Program-made: the position numbers and the translations under genes
From: Dysgonamonadaceae bacterium
GTDB taxonomy: Bacteria > Bacteroidota > Bacteroidia > Bacteroidales > Azobacteroidaceae
NCBI GenBank assembly: GCA_031256015.1
Contig: JAIRRK010000213.1
Location: forward strand, 1 to 7,154
Reading direction: 5' to 3'
DNA length: 7,154 bases
Shown: positions 1-7,133 of the stretch, piece after piece
Numbering within the stretch: the stretch's first letter is position 1
Layout of the letters: each line of letters starts with the position of its first letter
Notes under the pieces: generated by a model
Seen by the model: only the letters and a program-made list of their open reading frames with translations
Told to the model about the DNA's origin: nothing
The model's database searches: none

Positions 1-536
1 GCTCCATCGTCGATAAACAAGGTTTCGGACGGAATCATTCCCGAATCTTTTATCATTTCTTCAAATATTTTCGGATTCGGTTTCACCATTCCCATTTGGT
101 AAGAAAGGTATAATTTATCGAAATAATCTTGTAAAGGTTTCCCGCTCGGAGAGAAATCGGGCGACATCGCCCACTTCATAATAATCGGATTGGTATTGCT
201 CAACAGGTATAATTTGTAACCTCTTTCTCTTAAGTCTTCCAGCATCCGGAGTTTGTATTCGGGTAAATCGGCGATAAACCCCATCCAACCGTAATCGATT
301 ATTTTATCCTCAATAAAAGTTCCGGCTTCGTTTCGCACTGCCTCGTAAAAGTCCGACGAAGAAATTTTTCCTTCTTCCAATTCCAAAAATATTCCTTTTT
401 GGTGATACGGGTCCAATAAATCTTCCGCATTACTCAATCCCGCTTCCAAAAAGCGGCGAACGGCTTCGTTTCGATTCAAAGTAAGAATAACTCCACCTAA
501 ATCGAATACAATGTTTTTTATTCCTTTCAAATTCAT
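1..536 (-). CDS. HAD-superfamily phosphatase, YihX-like (partial, C-terminus off the window)
   Basis: This is the N-terminal 178 residues of a cytosolic HAD hydrolase, translated from ATG at 534-536 (MNLKGIKNIVFDLGGVILTL...); the reading frame runs open off the left edge. All four HAD motifs are visible. Motif I is FDLGGVI with nucleophile Asp12. Motif II is LLSNTN with Ser113. Motif III is VKPNP with Lys152. Motif IV is FIDDG with Asp176/Asp177. Residues about 20-90 between motifs I and II look like the small helical C1-type cap. Motif I is D-x-G rather than D-x-D, so the usual second Asp is Gly14; this DLG form is known in YihX-type proteins, whose E. coli member dephosphorylates alpha-D-glucose-1-phosphate. 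Family length is about 200 residues, so roughly 20-30 are missing. It has no signal peptide. The start is supported by a TAnnTTTG box just upstream and an A-rich leader. The substrate is inferred from the family only; other small phosphosugars or phosphoacids are possible. Confidence 0.9.
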   Translation of the reverse strand, partial: MNLKGIKNIVFDLGGVILTLNRNEAVRRFLEAGLSNAEDLLDPYHQKGIFLELEEGKISSSDFYEAVRNEAGTFIEDKIIDYGWMGFIADLPEYKLRMLEDLRERGYKLYLLSNTNPIIMKWAMSPDFSPSGKPLQDYFDKLYLSYQMGMVKPNPKIFEEMIKDSGMIPSETLFIDDG

Positions 537-556
537 TTATTCGTTATTTTAAGTTG

Positions 557-564
557 CAAAGGTA
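557..564 (-). promoter_or_regulatory. Bacteroidota -7 promoter box for the HAD gene
   Basis: The minus strand reads TACCTTTG, an exact TAnnTTTG match. Its downstream end is 20 bases from the HAD start codon, so transcription would begin near 551-553 and leave a leader of about 15 bases. I see no convincing -33 element (TTTG) at the usual spacing of about 20 bases; the only TTTG upstream (597-600) is some 32 bases away. The call rests on the -7 box and its position. Confidence 0.65.
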
Positions 565-629
565 CATTTCTTTTCGGAGCCGTGAAAAACGAATTTCAAA
601 AAATACGCCCGAAATTCGATAAATAAATT

Positions 630-637
630 TATCTTTG
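630..637 (+). promoter_or_regulatory. Bacteroidota -7 promoter box for the M24B peptidase gene
   Basis: TATCTTTG is an exact TAnnTTTG match. It predicts a transcript start near 642 and a leader of about 55 bases before the ATG at 697. Its last base is the first base of the in-frame GTG at 637, so that GTG would lie upstream of the transcript start and cannot be the start codon. No clear -33 element is visible. With the box at 557-564 it forms a back-to-back pair about 65 bases apart that serves the two divergent genes. Confidence 0.65.
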
Positions 638-696
638 TGCTGATTGAATCGAGAAAGAAAAGTAAAAATTATAAATCCTGTAAATACCCTTGTACC

Positions 697-2076
697 ATGT
701 TTAAGAAAGAAGTTTATATCAAAAGAAGAGCGGAACTGAAAAAATCGTTAGGTTCGGGAATCGTGTTGTTGTTAGGTAATGGCGAAGCTCCCGTAAATTA
801 TTTCGACAATACATACTCGTTCCGTCAAGACAGTTCTTTTATTTATTATGTCGGCTTGAATAGTCCCGATTTGGCCTATATGCTGGATATCGATAATGAT
901 AAAGAATACTTGTTCGGAAACGAATTGACCATCGACGACATCATTTGGATGGGAAACCTTCCTTCGTTAAAAGAAAGAGCGGAAAAAGCAGGGATTGTAA
1001 CGGTTCTTCCTCTTTCCGATATGATAACCTTAACCGATAAAAAAAGGAAAATACATTATTTGAAACCTTATCGTTATCGCAATCAGATTATTTTAAGCGA
1101 ATTATTAGGGAAAAATATTCCTTCGATAAAAGAAAATTTCTCTGTCGAGTTAACTAAAGCCGTAATTAAAATGCGTTTGATTAAATCGGATGAAGAACTA
1201 ATCGAGTTGAAAAAAGCCGGAGAAATAGGTTATGCCATGCACATTACAGCGATGAAAATGTGTCAACCCGGAGTGAAAGAACAGGAAATAGCCGGAATGA
1301 TTGAAGGATTGGCCATTTCGCAAGGAAACCGGGTTTCGTTTGCTACCATTTTATCCATGAACGGACAAACGCTTCACAATCACGATCACAGCGGAATTTT
1401 GGAAACGGGCCGATTGATGTTATGCGATGCCGGTGCCGAAAGTAACAGCTGCTATGCTTCCGATTTTACTCGTACAACGGCCGTCGGAGGAACGTATTCC
1501 GAAAAACAAAAGAACATTCACAATATTGTTTTACAGGCATTGAATGAATCCATAAGCTCGGCAAAACCCGGAGTCACTTACAAAAGCATTCACCGAAACG
1601 CCTACAAAATCATTTTCGAAGGATTGCGTTCGTTGGGAATTATGAAAGGCGATACGGAAGATGCGTTGAATGTCGGAGCACCGGCTTTATTCATGCCGCA
1701 CGGACTGGGTCATGCCATGGGGCTGGATGTTCACGATATGGAAGATTTGGGAGAAACTTATGTCGGATACGATGATGAAATTCAACGAGATACGATGTTC
1801 GGCTACAGAAGTCTTCGCTTCGGAAAACGCTTGGAACCGGGACATGTATTAACCGTGGAACCGGGCATTTATTTTGTCCCGCAATTAATGGAAAAATGGG
1901 AAAAAGAAAAAATCAACGCCGATTTCATTAACTTCAATGAGGCCAGAAAATACCTGAATTTTGGAGGAATCCGTTTGGAAGACGATATTTTGATAACAAA
2001 AGAAGGGTGTCGTTTGGTTTATGAAAAACGATTGCCTGTTACCGTCGAAGAGATTGAAAAGGCTGTAAAAGATTGA
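697..2076 (+). CDS. pepP: M24B metallopeptidase, Xaa-Pro aminopeptidase / prolidase type
   Basis: A complete cytosolic enzyme of 459 residues that removes residues next to proline: it cleaves N-terminal Xaa-Pro bonds of peptides or splits Xaa-Pro dipeptides. Residues about 5-140 form the aminopeptidase P N-terminal domain; about 165-440 form the pita-bread catalytic fold. All five dinuclear metal ligands are present: Asp244 (CDAG), Asp256 (SDFTRT), His339 (PHGLGHAMG), Glu388 (TVEPGIY) and Glu428 (RLEDD). His335 and His346 (DVHD) are the expected proton-shuttle and substrate-side histidines. The 40-residue gap between the two Glu ligands is longer than in E. coli PepP and resembles eukaryotic prolidase, so dipeptidase activity is as likely as aminopeptidase; the symbol is therefore provisional. 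There is no signal peptide. I chose ATG 697 because the longer in-frame GTG at 637 overlaps the promoter box and adds a Lys/Cys-rich 20-residue extension unlike the family. The gene is monocistronic and ends 5 bases from the convergent malQ stop. Confidence 0.93.
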   Translation: MFKKEVYIKRRAELKKSLGSGIVLLLGNGEAPVNYFDNTYSFRQDSSFIYYVGLNSPDLAYMLDIDNDKEYLFGNELTIDDIIWMGNLPSLKERAEKAGIVTVLPLSDMITLTDKKRKIHYLKPYRYRNQIILSELLGKNIPSIKENFSVELTKAVIKMRLIKSDEELIELKKAGEIGYAMHITAMKMCQPGVKEQEIAGMIEGLAISQGNRVSFATILSMNGQTLHNHDHSGILETGRLMLCDAGAESNSCYASDFTRTTAVGGTYSEKQKNIHNIVLQALNESISSAKPGVTYKSIHRNAYKIIFEGLRSLGIMKGDTEDALNVGAPALFMPHGLGHAMGLDVHDMEDLGETYVGYDDEIQRDTMFGYRSLRFGKRLEPGHVLTVEPGIYFVPQLMEKWEKEKINADFINFNEARKYLNFGGIRLEDDILITKEGCRLVYEKRLPVTVEEIEKAVKD

Positions 2077-2081
2077 TTCGT

Positions 2082-4766
2082 TTATCTTCCCGTTTGAGTG
2101 ATTAAGTCGCTGATTTTCTTGTTTAATTCCTCGGCAGTCATCAGGGTTTCTATATCGATGTGCATTCGGTATCTCCAGTAATGCTTCGGGTCGGAAGGTA
2201 TATTAATTCTTTCGTCTTCCGTTCGCGGATTGCGAAGCTCCGGATTGATGGATAGCCAGTCTTGAAAAGGGATAATGACAAGCATCGATGGCGAATGAAG
2301 GTGATTTTTGATTATTTGTTCACATATTTCGGGAGTGGCTTCGGCGGGAGCCATTCCTTCTTTCTTTAATATCTCGTTGCAGTATCGTTGCGTTTTTTCC
2401 GGATTTTCTTTCCACCATCCTCTGATTGTATTCATGTCGTGAGTGGAAGTTGTACATACCGAAAGGTATGGTATATGCGATAAATCGGCAAACTCCGTTT
2501 TCGGGTTTTTCGACATTCGTTCTATTTCAAGGCTTAGTATCTGCAATTTTTCCATCACTTCGGGAACCGATTGCGGAATCATTCCCAAATCTTCTCCGCA
2601 AGCCAACATATTCGTTGCATGTATCAGCGGACTGAGGTGCTTTAATGCAATTTGTTTCCAATATTCGTTGTGCCTGTGGTAGAAATAATCCCAATGAAGA
2701 CTATCGAACGAATATTTTTCCGCATGAGATAATTCGGAATATAAGTACGAATTTGATGCAGAAATACAAGGATGGAAATGATTGTTTTTTTCTGCATCTT
2801 CGATGAAAAGAACTTCCCGACAAATAGCCTGAAGTCCTTTTTTTATGAACCGGTTTTCTTCACTGTTTTTATCGGAAAAGTATTCATCTATCTTTCGTTG
2901 CGAGTCGAACTCTTTTTTCAAAATAAATCGATTATTCCGTATCGGCTCCAAGAACGATTGTTTTACTTCCGAAGAATAAGCTCCAAACAGACTTTCCACG
3001 TGTTTTTCGCTGATGTTTGCTTTTGTGAACATCGCTTTGTGGAAAGGGAATCCGCTGTTTTCAATTTCATCGACAGACAACGGCATCGCCGGATTAAAAT
3101 AACCCAGTGTTCCGTCTATTGAATGGAAAGGAATCTGCCAAATACGGAAAAACCCCAGAATATGATCAATTCGATAAGCATCGAAGAAGTCGGCCATTCG
3201 TGCAAAGCGTTTCTTCCACCAATTGTAATCATCGGCTTCCATGTTTTCCCAATGATAAGTCGGAAATCCCCAGTTTTGCCCCGAAACGGCAAAATCATCG
3301 GGAGGAGCTCCCGCTTGAAAATTTATGTTGAAATATTGAGGTTCTGTCCACGCTTCCAAGCTTGTTCGACTAATTCCGATGGGAACATCTCCTTTCAATA
3401 CAATATGATGTTTACGTGTATAATTGCGGACTTTTGTCAATTGTTTGTGCGCATGAAACTGCAAATAATAATACAGTGCAATTCCGTTGTAATGAGGGGA
3501 TTCCGGAGAACATAAATGCTCTATGGCTGTTCTGCTGTAGACCGAATATTCTTCCCATTGCCTGAAATCGGGCGTTTGATATTTATCTCTTAAATAAGAA
3601 TAAGCGGCATAGGGAGTAAGCCATTCTTTGTTTCTTTGAAAAAAAGAAACAAACTCATCCGAATCCAAGGTTCGGATTCCTTCCTGTTCAAACATTTCTC
3701 TGAAATACGCCCATTTCCAACGGACAACTTCCTCATAGTCGAGAAAAGCCCCGGCATTTAATTCTTTTTGTTTGGTTTTGAAGAATTGGGCCTTCTTTTT
3801 ATTATTCAGGCTTCCCATTTCTTCGAGATTCATATATATCGGATGCAGAGCGTAAATGGAAATACTGTTATACGGATAAGAATCCATATAAGTATAAGTC
3901 ATGGTTGTATCATTAATCGGAAGTATTTGAATAATCCTTTGTCGGGTCATTCTTACCCAATCGGTTATTTTCAGTAAATCGTTGAAGTCGCCGATTCCGA
4001 AACTGTTTTTGCTTCGAAGAGAAAAAACGGGAATGGATAATCCGGCACATTTCCATTTTTGTTCTTCCTCGCGGAATTGCAATCCGGATACGATGCCTGT
4101 TTCATTTTCTTTCAAAGGAGGTACATTCAAAACCCGGTTGTCTCCTTTTTCCCAACGGATAACGGATTTATCTTCGTTGTTGACAATGCAAAATTTGTAT
4201 TCAAAAGGATAATGAATGTTTTCGGAATTAAATTCCGCTTGCCATTCGGGATATTTATCGCAGGCAAGGATTAAAACCTTATCGACATTCCAATTCCCTA
4301 ATTCATCTTGATTCCCCGATACGGCCAAACTTTCGTTCTGTTTGATGGAAGGCGCAAGTACTTTGAGGATTATCTTTTTCCCGGACTTTATCACTCTTTC
4401 GAACAGATTGCAAGGATGTCCGAACCAGCTTTGAGTAAAAGCGGAAGAGTATAATGCCATGTTGTGAGGGATGTTCTGCCAACAATCCGATAAATAGTAG
4501 GATGTCAGCGTATCTTTTATTTCCAAACGATGATTTTGTTTCCATTCTTCAAAAATCACCCGATTGTCCGATTTCATGACGTAACGATATTCCACGGAAA
4601 GAGGTTCATCCGGCAACTCTAATTCAACATACCAATGACCGTCGTCTCTGTAATGCATTTCCTTTGCCCGTTCGATATCCCAATTGCCCAGTTCGGGAAT
4701 GGACCCCGTTATGTATATGGCCTGTCCCCATATTGTGTGAAAATTGATGTTGAAACTTATCTTCAT
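2082..4766 (-). CDS. malQ: 4-alpha-glucanotransferase, DPE2 type with tandem CBM20 domains (GH77)
   Basis: Amylomaltase of 894 residues that transfers alpha-1,4-glucan segments or glucose from maltose and malto-oligosaccharides to an acceptor glycan, recycling maltose in the cytosol. It has no signal peptide. Two N-terminal CBM20 starch-binding domains are visible: about 1-98 (ELGNW, Trp29, Trp45, Trp75) and about 128-225 (ELGNW, Trp158, Trp175, Trp205). The GH77 domain fills about 240-875. Visible motifs are LKGDVPIG (457-464), GAPPDDFAVSGQNWGFP (486-502), YRIDHILGFFRIW with nucleophile Asp534, ACGEDLG with acid/base Glu725, and STHDM with transition-state stabiliser Asp777. Nucleophile and acid/base are 191 residues apart, against 47 in the compact Thermus enzyme (Asp293/Glu340). 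That insertion of about 140 residues, together with paired CBM20 domains, is the signature of plant DPE2 and its bacterial relatives. The gene starts 21 bases after the M6 protease stop with no promoter box between, so it is probably the second gene of that transcript. The leader is A-rich without Shine-Dalgarno. Confidence 0.96.
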   Translation of the reverse strand: MKISFNINFHTIWGQAIYITGSIPELGNWDIERAKEMHYRDDGHWYVELELPDEPLSVEYRYVMKSDNRVIFEEWKQNHRLEIKDTLTSYYLSDCWQNIPHNMALYSSAFTQSWFGHPCNLFERVIKSGKKIILKVLAPSIKQNESLAVSGNQDELGNWNVDKVLILACDKYPEWQAEFNSENIHYPFEYKFCIVNNEDKSVIRWEKGDNRVLNVPPLKENETGIVSGLQFREEEQKWKCAGLSIPVFSLRSKNSFGIGDFNDLLKITDWVRMTRQRIIQILPINDTTMTYTYMDSYPYNSISIYALHPIYMNLEEMGSLNNKKKAQFFKTKQKELNAGAFLDYEEVVRWKWAYFREMFEQEGIRTLDSDEFVSFFQRNKEWLTPYAAYSYLRDKYQTPDFRQWEEYSVYSRTAIEHLCSPESPHYNGIALYYYLQFHAHKQLTKVRNYTRKHHIVLKGDVPIGISRTSLEAWTEPQYFNINFQAGAPPDDFAVSGQNWGFPTYHWENMEADDYNWWKKRFARMADFFDAYRIDHILGFFRIWQIPFHSIDGTLGYFNPAMPLSVDEIENSGFPFHKAMFTKANISEKHVESLFGAYSSEVKQSFLEPIRNNRFILKKEFDSQRKIDEYFSDKNSEENRFIKKGLQAICREVLFIEDAEKNNHFHPCISASNSYLYSELSHAEKYSFDSLHWDYFYHRHNEYWKQIALKHLSPLIHATNMLACGEDLGMIPQSVPEVMEKLQILSLEIERMSKNPKTEFADLSHIPYLSVCTTSTHDMNTIRGWWKENPEKTQRYCNEILKKEGMAPAEATPEICEQIIKNHLHSPSMLVIIPFQDWLSINPELRNPRTEDERINIPSDPKHYWRYRMHIDIETLMTAEELNKKISDLITQTGR

Positions 4767-4787
4767 GTTTTGAGATGGATAATCAAC

Positions 4788-6878
4788 CTATTTAACAACA
4801 AGTCGAAATGTTTGAGTGTGCAAATTGTTCTTGATTTTTATCATATAAATTCCTGCAGGCAAATCGATTCTTTCCTGTTTTTTTAGCGAATGGATTTCTT
4901 TATGCGAAAGAAGTTGCCCGGATAAGGTATAAATGGAAAATGTTGTTTCCGGTAGCCCGTTGTGTTCGATATTCAGATATTCTCCCGAACGAACAGGATT
5001 CGGATAGACCGAAATATATTTGTTCTCGATATGGTCGATACTTGTAGGAGGATACGTAATCTCTACTTCTTGAACTGCCGATTCTTCATCTTCAAACTTG
5101 ACGGAGACGCCGTATTTGATGGTTCCGTCATAAGCGATATTTTCTCGGTACCGGTTATTTAAGGTAGACTGTATGAATTGTCCGTTTCGATAAATATTGT
5201 ACCCGACAATGTTTTTTTGAGTCTGAGGAATCCCCCATTCCAAGTGAATTTTCCCATCACTCACGAATGCCAATAATTTCATGTCATATATCGATTTCAG
5301 GAAAGTAAAGGAAATCAAATCGTTTTCCTGAATGATATTGAAAACAGGTTTTCCTAAATTATCCCCATTCCAGAGAGTCGAAGAAGGAACGGATGAATCG
5401 GAAAAAGCGGTTTTACTTCCATAAGGAAAAGGAGTAAAAAAAGAATTGATATTACCGTAAGACGTCGGAGAATTGTTCGGCACTTTGATATTCGAAATCG
5501 CCGCAACAGGATAAATTCTTTGCGGATGACGGCTATTAACCGAATTCGTCCGAATATCTTCCGGACGAATGCTCACATGATAAATAAGCAATCCGTAACC
5601 CGGCACGTAGGCATCAAAAAGGACTTTTTGGCGGTTTTCCAACACATAATATTCATCATCAATATGAGATGGGATGAGATAAGCAACCGGATTTTCCGCC
5701 GAATTGGGCATGTTTGTCACTTCCGTCGGCGACGACAAGATAACCGGCTCGACCCAACCGAATTGAATCTTCTGATACATATTGAAGTGAGCCGGAGAGA
5801 TACCGTTATTATTCCAACTTCCCGAAGCCATTAAATCCCAATTGCCCGTACCTTCAAAATCTCCGTTGTTTGTGTCGTAAAAATCGGGAGCACCGAATAT
5901 GTGTCCCAACTCGTGACAAATTACGCCGATATGAGTCATATATCTTCCGCTGTTTCCCTGTAATTCCGGAGAACAGGAATAAATATTCAGCTTTTTATTT
6001 CCATAGGTAATGCTTCTGTCAAATCCCGACATGTGCGACCAAATACAATTGGCGTTTCCTCCGGACTCTTCACCGTATCCCGCGAAAATGAAATGAAACG
6101 CATCGATATAACCGTCCTTGTCGTTATCATATTCATCGGGATTGATATTCGGATTCAGGAAAGTGAAGTCAGCGGCTTCCCGGGCCAATTCTCCGGCATA
6201 TTTGTCATTCCCCGAATAATCGTTTTCGCCGTAATACGCTTGCTTTTTTTTCGCCTTCACCGGCCCTACAACGGTAACGATTAAATCAAGTTTTCCGTAT
6301 GAGTTTTCGCGATAGAAATCTCTCACACTGCCTTGTTGATTCCCGCTTGAGTAGCCGATTTGATTCATTAATTGGTCGAAATCATCTCTCGTATAATAAA
6401 ATGCTTTGTCTTGAAACTCTATCAAGGCACAAATCGCTTTAGCGGTTCCGGTCGCGGAACGGTTTGCAACCCCGGAACGTAAAGCGACTTCGTTGTTTAT
6501 TTTCCGGATATCTTTGAAAATGTCTTTTTGCTTTTGACTGTATTGCAGTTTTTTAGGAATATCGTTCAATAACCGATTCGCCTTGCTTGATCGCAACTCC
6601 ATACTTTGAGCAACAACAGATGAAGGAATCATATCTCCTTCGTTGTTGGTTGTAGCATACACAATGTATTTATTTTCATCGTATAAAAGAGAATAACCGT
6701 CTTCCGTTTCCATCCATTTCATTACTTCGTCGCCTTTCAAGCGCACGGTAATCGTATCTCCGTTTGGTTGTACTTTCTTTATAAGATGCGGATAAGCCGG
6801 AACAGCTTCTATATGATTGAAAATAAAGGATGAGAGGAAAAAAACGATAACTGTCGAATAATATTTAGGATAATTCAT
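4788..6878 (-). CDS. Secreted M6-family zinc metalloprotease with T9SS sorting domain
   Basis: A 696-residue exported protease predicted to degrade extracellular proteins. Residues 1-25 are a signal peptide (Lys5, hydrophobic 9-20, likely cut after IEA25). About 26-140 is an N-terminal domain that probably acts as a propeptide. The M6 catalytic domain is about 145-440: zinc site HELGHIFGAPD with His322, Glu323, His326 and Asp332, followed by a Met-turn-like WDLMASGSW around Met350. DNDKDGYID at 251-259 resembles an EF-hand-like calcium loop. About 530-610 looks like a fibronectin type III-like domain (LEWGIP, GYNIYRNG). About 618-696 is a type A T9SS C-terminal domain (VYPNPVRSGEYLNIE, IYTLSGQLL, LPAGIYMIKI, final FRLVVK), implying export by the Sec system, passage through the type IX system, cleavage and attachment to the surface or release. 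All catalytic residues are intact. The ATG at 6876-6878 lies about 30 bases below a TAnnTTTG box. It probably leads an operon with malQ. The protein substrate is unknown. Confidence 0.94.
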   Translation of the reverse strand: MNYPKYYSTVIVFFLSSFIFNHIEAVPAYPHLIKKVQPNGDTITVRLKGDEVMKWMETEDGYSLLYDENKYIVYATTNNEGDMIPSSVVAQSMELRSSKANRLLNDIPKKLQYSQKQKDIFKDIRKINNEVALRSGVANRSATGTAKAICALIEFQDKAFYYTRDDFDQLMNQIGYSSGNQQGSVRDFYRENSYGKLDLIVTVVGPVKAKKKQAYYGENDYSGNDKYAGELAREAADFTFLNPNINPDEYDNDKDGYIDAFHFIFAGYGEESGGNANCIWSHMSGFDRSITYGNKKLNIYSCSPELQGNSGRYMTHIGVICHELGHIFGAPDFYDTNNGDFEGTGNWDLMASGSWNNNGISPAHFNMYQKIQFGWVEPVILSSPTEVTNMPNSAENPVAYLIPSHIDDEYYVLENRQKVLFDAYVPGYGLLIYHVSIRPEDIRTNSVNSRHPQRIYPVAAISNIKVPNNSPTSYGNINSFFTPFPYGSKTAFSDSSVPSSTLWNGDNLGKPVFNIIQENDLISFTFLKSIYDMKLLAFVSDGKIHLEWGIPQTQKNIVGYNIYRNGQFIQSTLNNRYRENIAYDGTIKYGVSVKFEDEESAVQEVEITYPPTSIDHIENKYISVYPNPVRSGEYLNIEHNGLPETTFSIYTLSGQLLSHKEIHSLKKQERIDLPAGIYMIKIKNNLHTQTFRLVVK

Positions 6879-6910
6879 TCTATTTGGTTCATAAATCCAT
6901 ACTGCGGGTA

Positions 6911-6918
6911 CAAATTTA
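6911..6918 (-). promoter_or_regulatory. Bacteroidota -7 promoter box for the M6 protease (and probably malQ)
   Basis: The minus strand reads TAAATTTG, an exact TAnnTTTG match. Predicted transcript start is near 6906, giving a leader of about 28 bases before the ATG at 6876-6878. No clear -33 TTTG is seen at normal spacing. As no comparable box lies in the 21-base gap before malQ, this promoter probably drives both genes. Confidence 0.6.
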
Positions 6919-6990
6919 CATTATATTTCGGAAAAGAAGATATTTGTGCTCATTATTTTGTAAATAGACCGTTATAATACAAAAAATGAT

Positions 6991-6998
6991 TACCTTTG
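6991..6998 (+). promoter_or_regulatory. Bacteroidota -7 promoter box for ssrA
   Basis: TACCTTTG is an exact TAnnTTTG match on the plus strand. Transcription would start near 7003, so the precursor would carry about 36 extra bases before the mature tmRNA 5' end at 7039, as expected for an RNA whose 5' end is matured like that of a tRNA. A -33 element is not obvious in the A/T-rich sequence upstream. Confidence 0.65.
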
Positions 6999-7085
6999 CG
7001 GTCGGTATCAAGAGTCGGTGCCGCAACCAAAAAATCATGGGGTTGACCGGTTTTGACAGCGGGTAGAAGTGGTTTGTAAGCATGC

Positions 7086-7118
7086 AGTGCGTCGTTGTTC
7101 GGCACTTTAATCTCGAAT
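7086..7118 (+). other. ssrA: tmRNA pseudoknot PK1
   Basis: Stem 1 pairs AGTGC at 7086-7090 with GCACT at 7102-7106. Stem 2 pairs GTTCG in the loop (7097-7101) with CGAAT downstream (7114-7118, one G-U pair), giving an H-type pseudoknot. It ends 15 bases before the resume codon, where PK1 is expected in tmRNAs. The pairing was read by eye, without energy calculation. Confidence 0.7.
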
Positions 7119-7133
7119 GATAAAAATTTAACT

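Noticed and set aside
685..692. TACCCTTG just before ATG 697 as a second promoter box.
   Set aside because: It deviates from TAnnTTTG by one base and would start transcription at or after the start codon.
637..696. Possible 20-residue N-terminal extension of the M24B peptidase from GTG 637.
   Set aside because: The GTG overlaps the -7 promoter box, and the extension does not resemble the family or a signal peptide.
2069..2088. Possible bidirectional terminator hairpin at the convergent junction (AAGAT with ATCTT).
   Set aside because: The stem is only 5 base pairs, A/T rich, with a 10-base loop and no T-run on either strand.
3123..3515. A 130-codon open frame on the plus strand inside malQ, plus several shorter ones nearby.
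   Set aside because: It lies antisense to the well-conserved GH77 core, shows no recognisable domain and has no promoter box or leader. It is best explained as a shadow of malQ codon use.
5520..5834. A 104-codon open frame on the plus strand inside the M6 protease gene.
   Set aside because: It is antisense to a complete, motif-rich protease domain and its translation resembles no known family.
6973..6978. TATAAT, resembling a sigma-70 -10 box, upstream of ssrA.
   Set aside because: There is no TTGACA-like partner at proper spacing, and Bacteroidota use TAnnTTTG, an exact copy of which lies 13 bases downstream.
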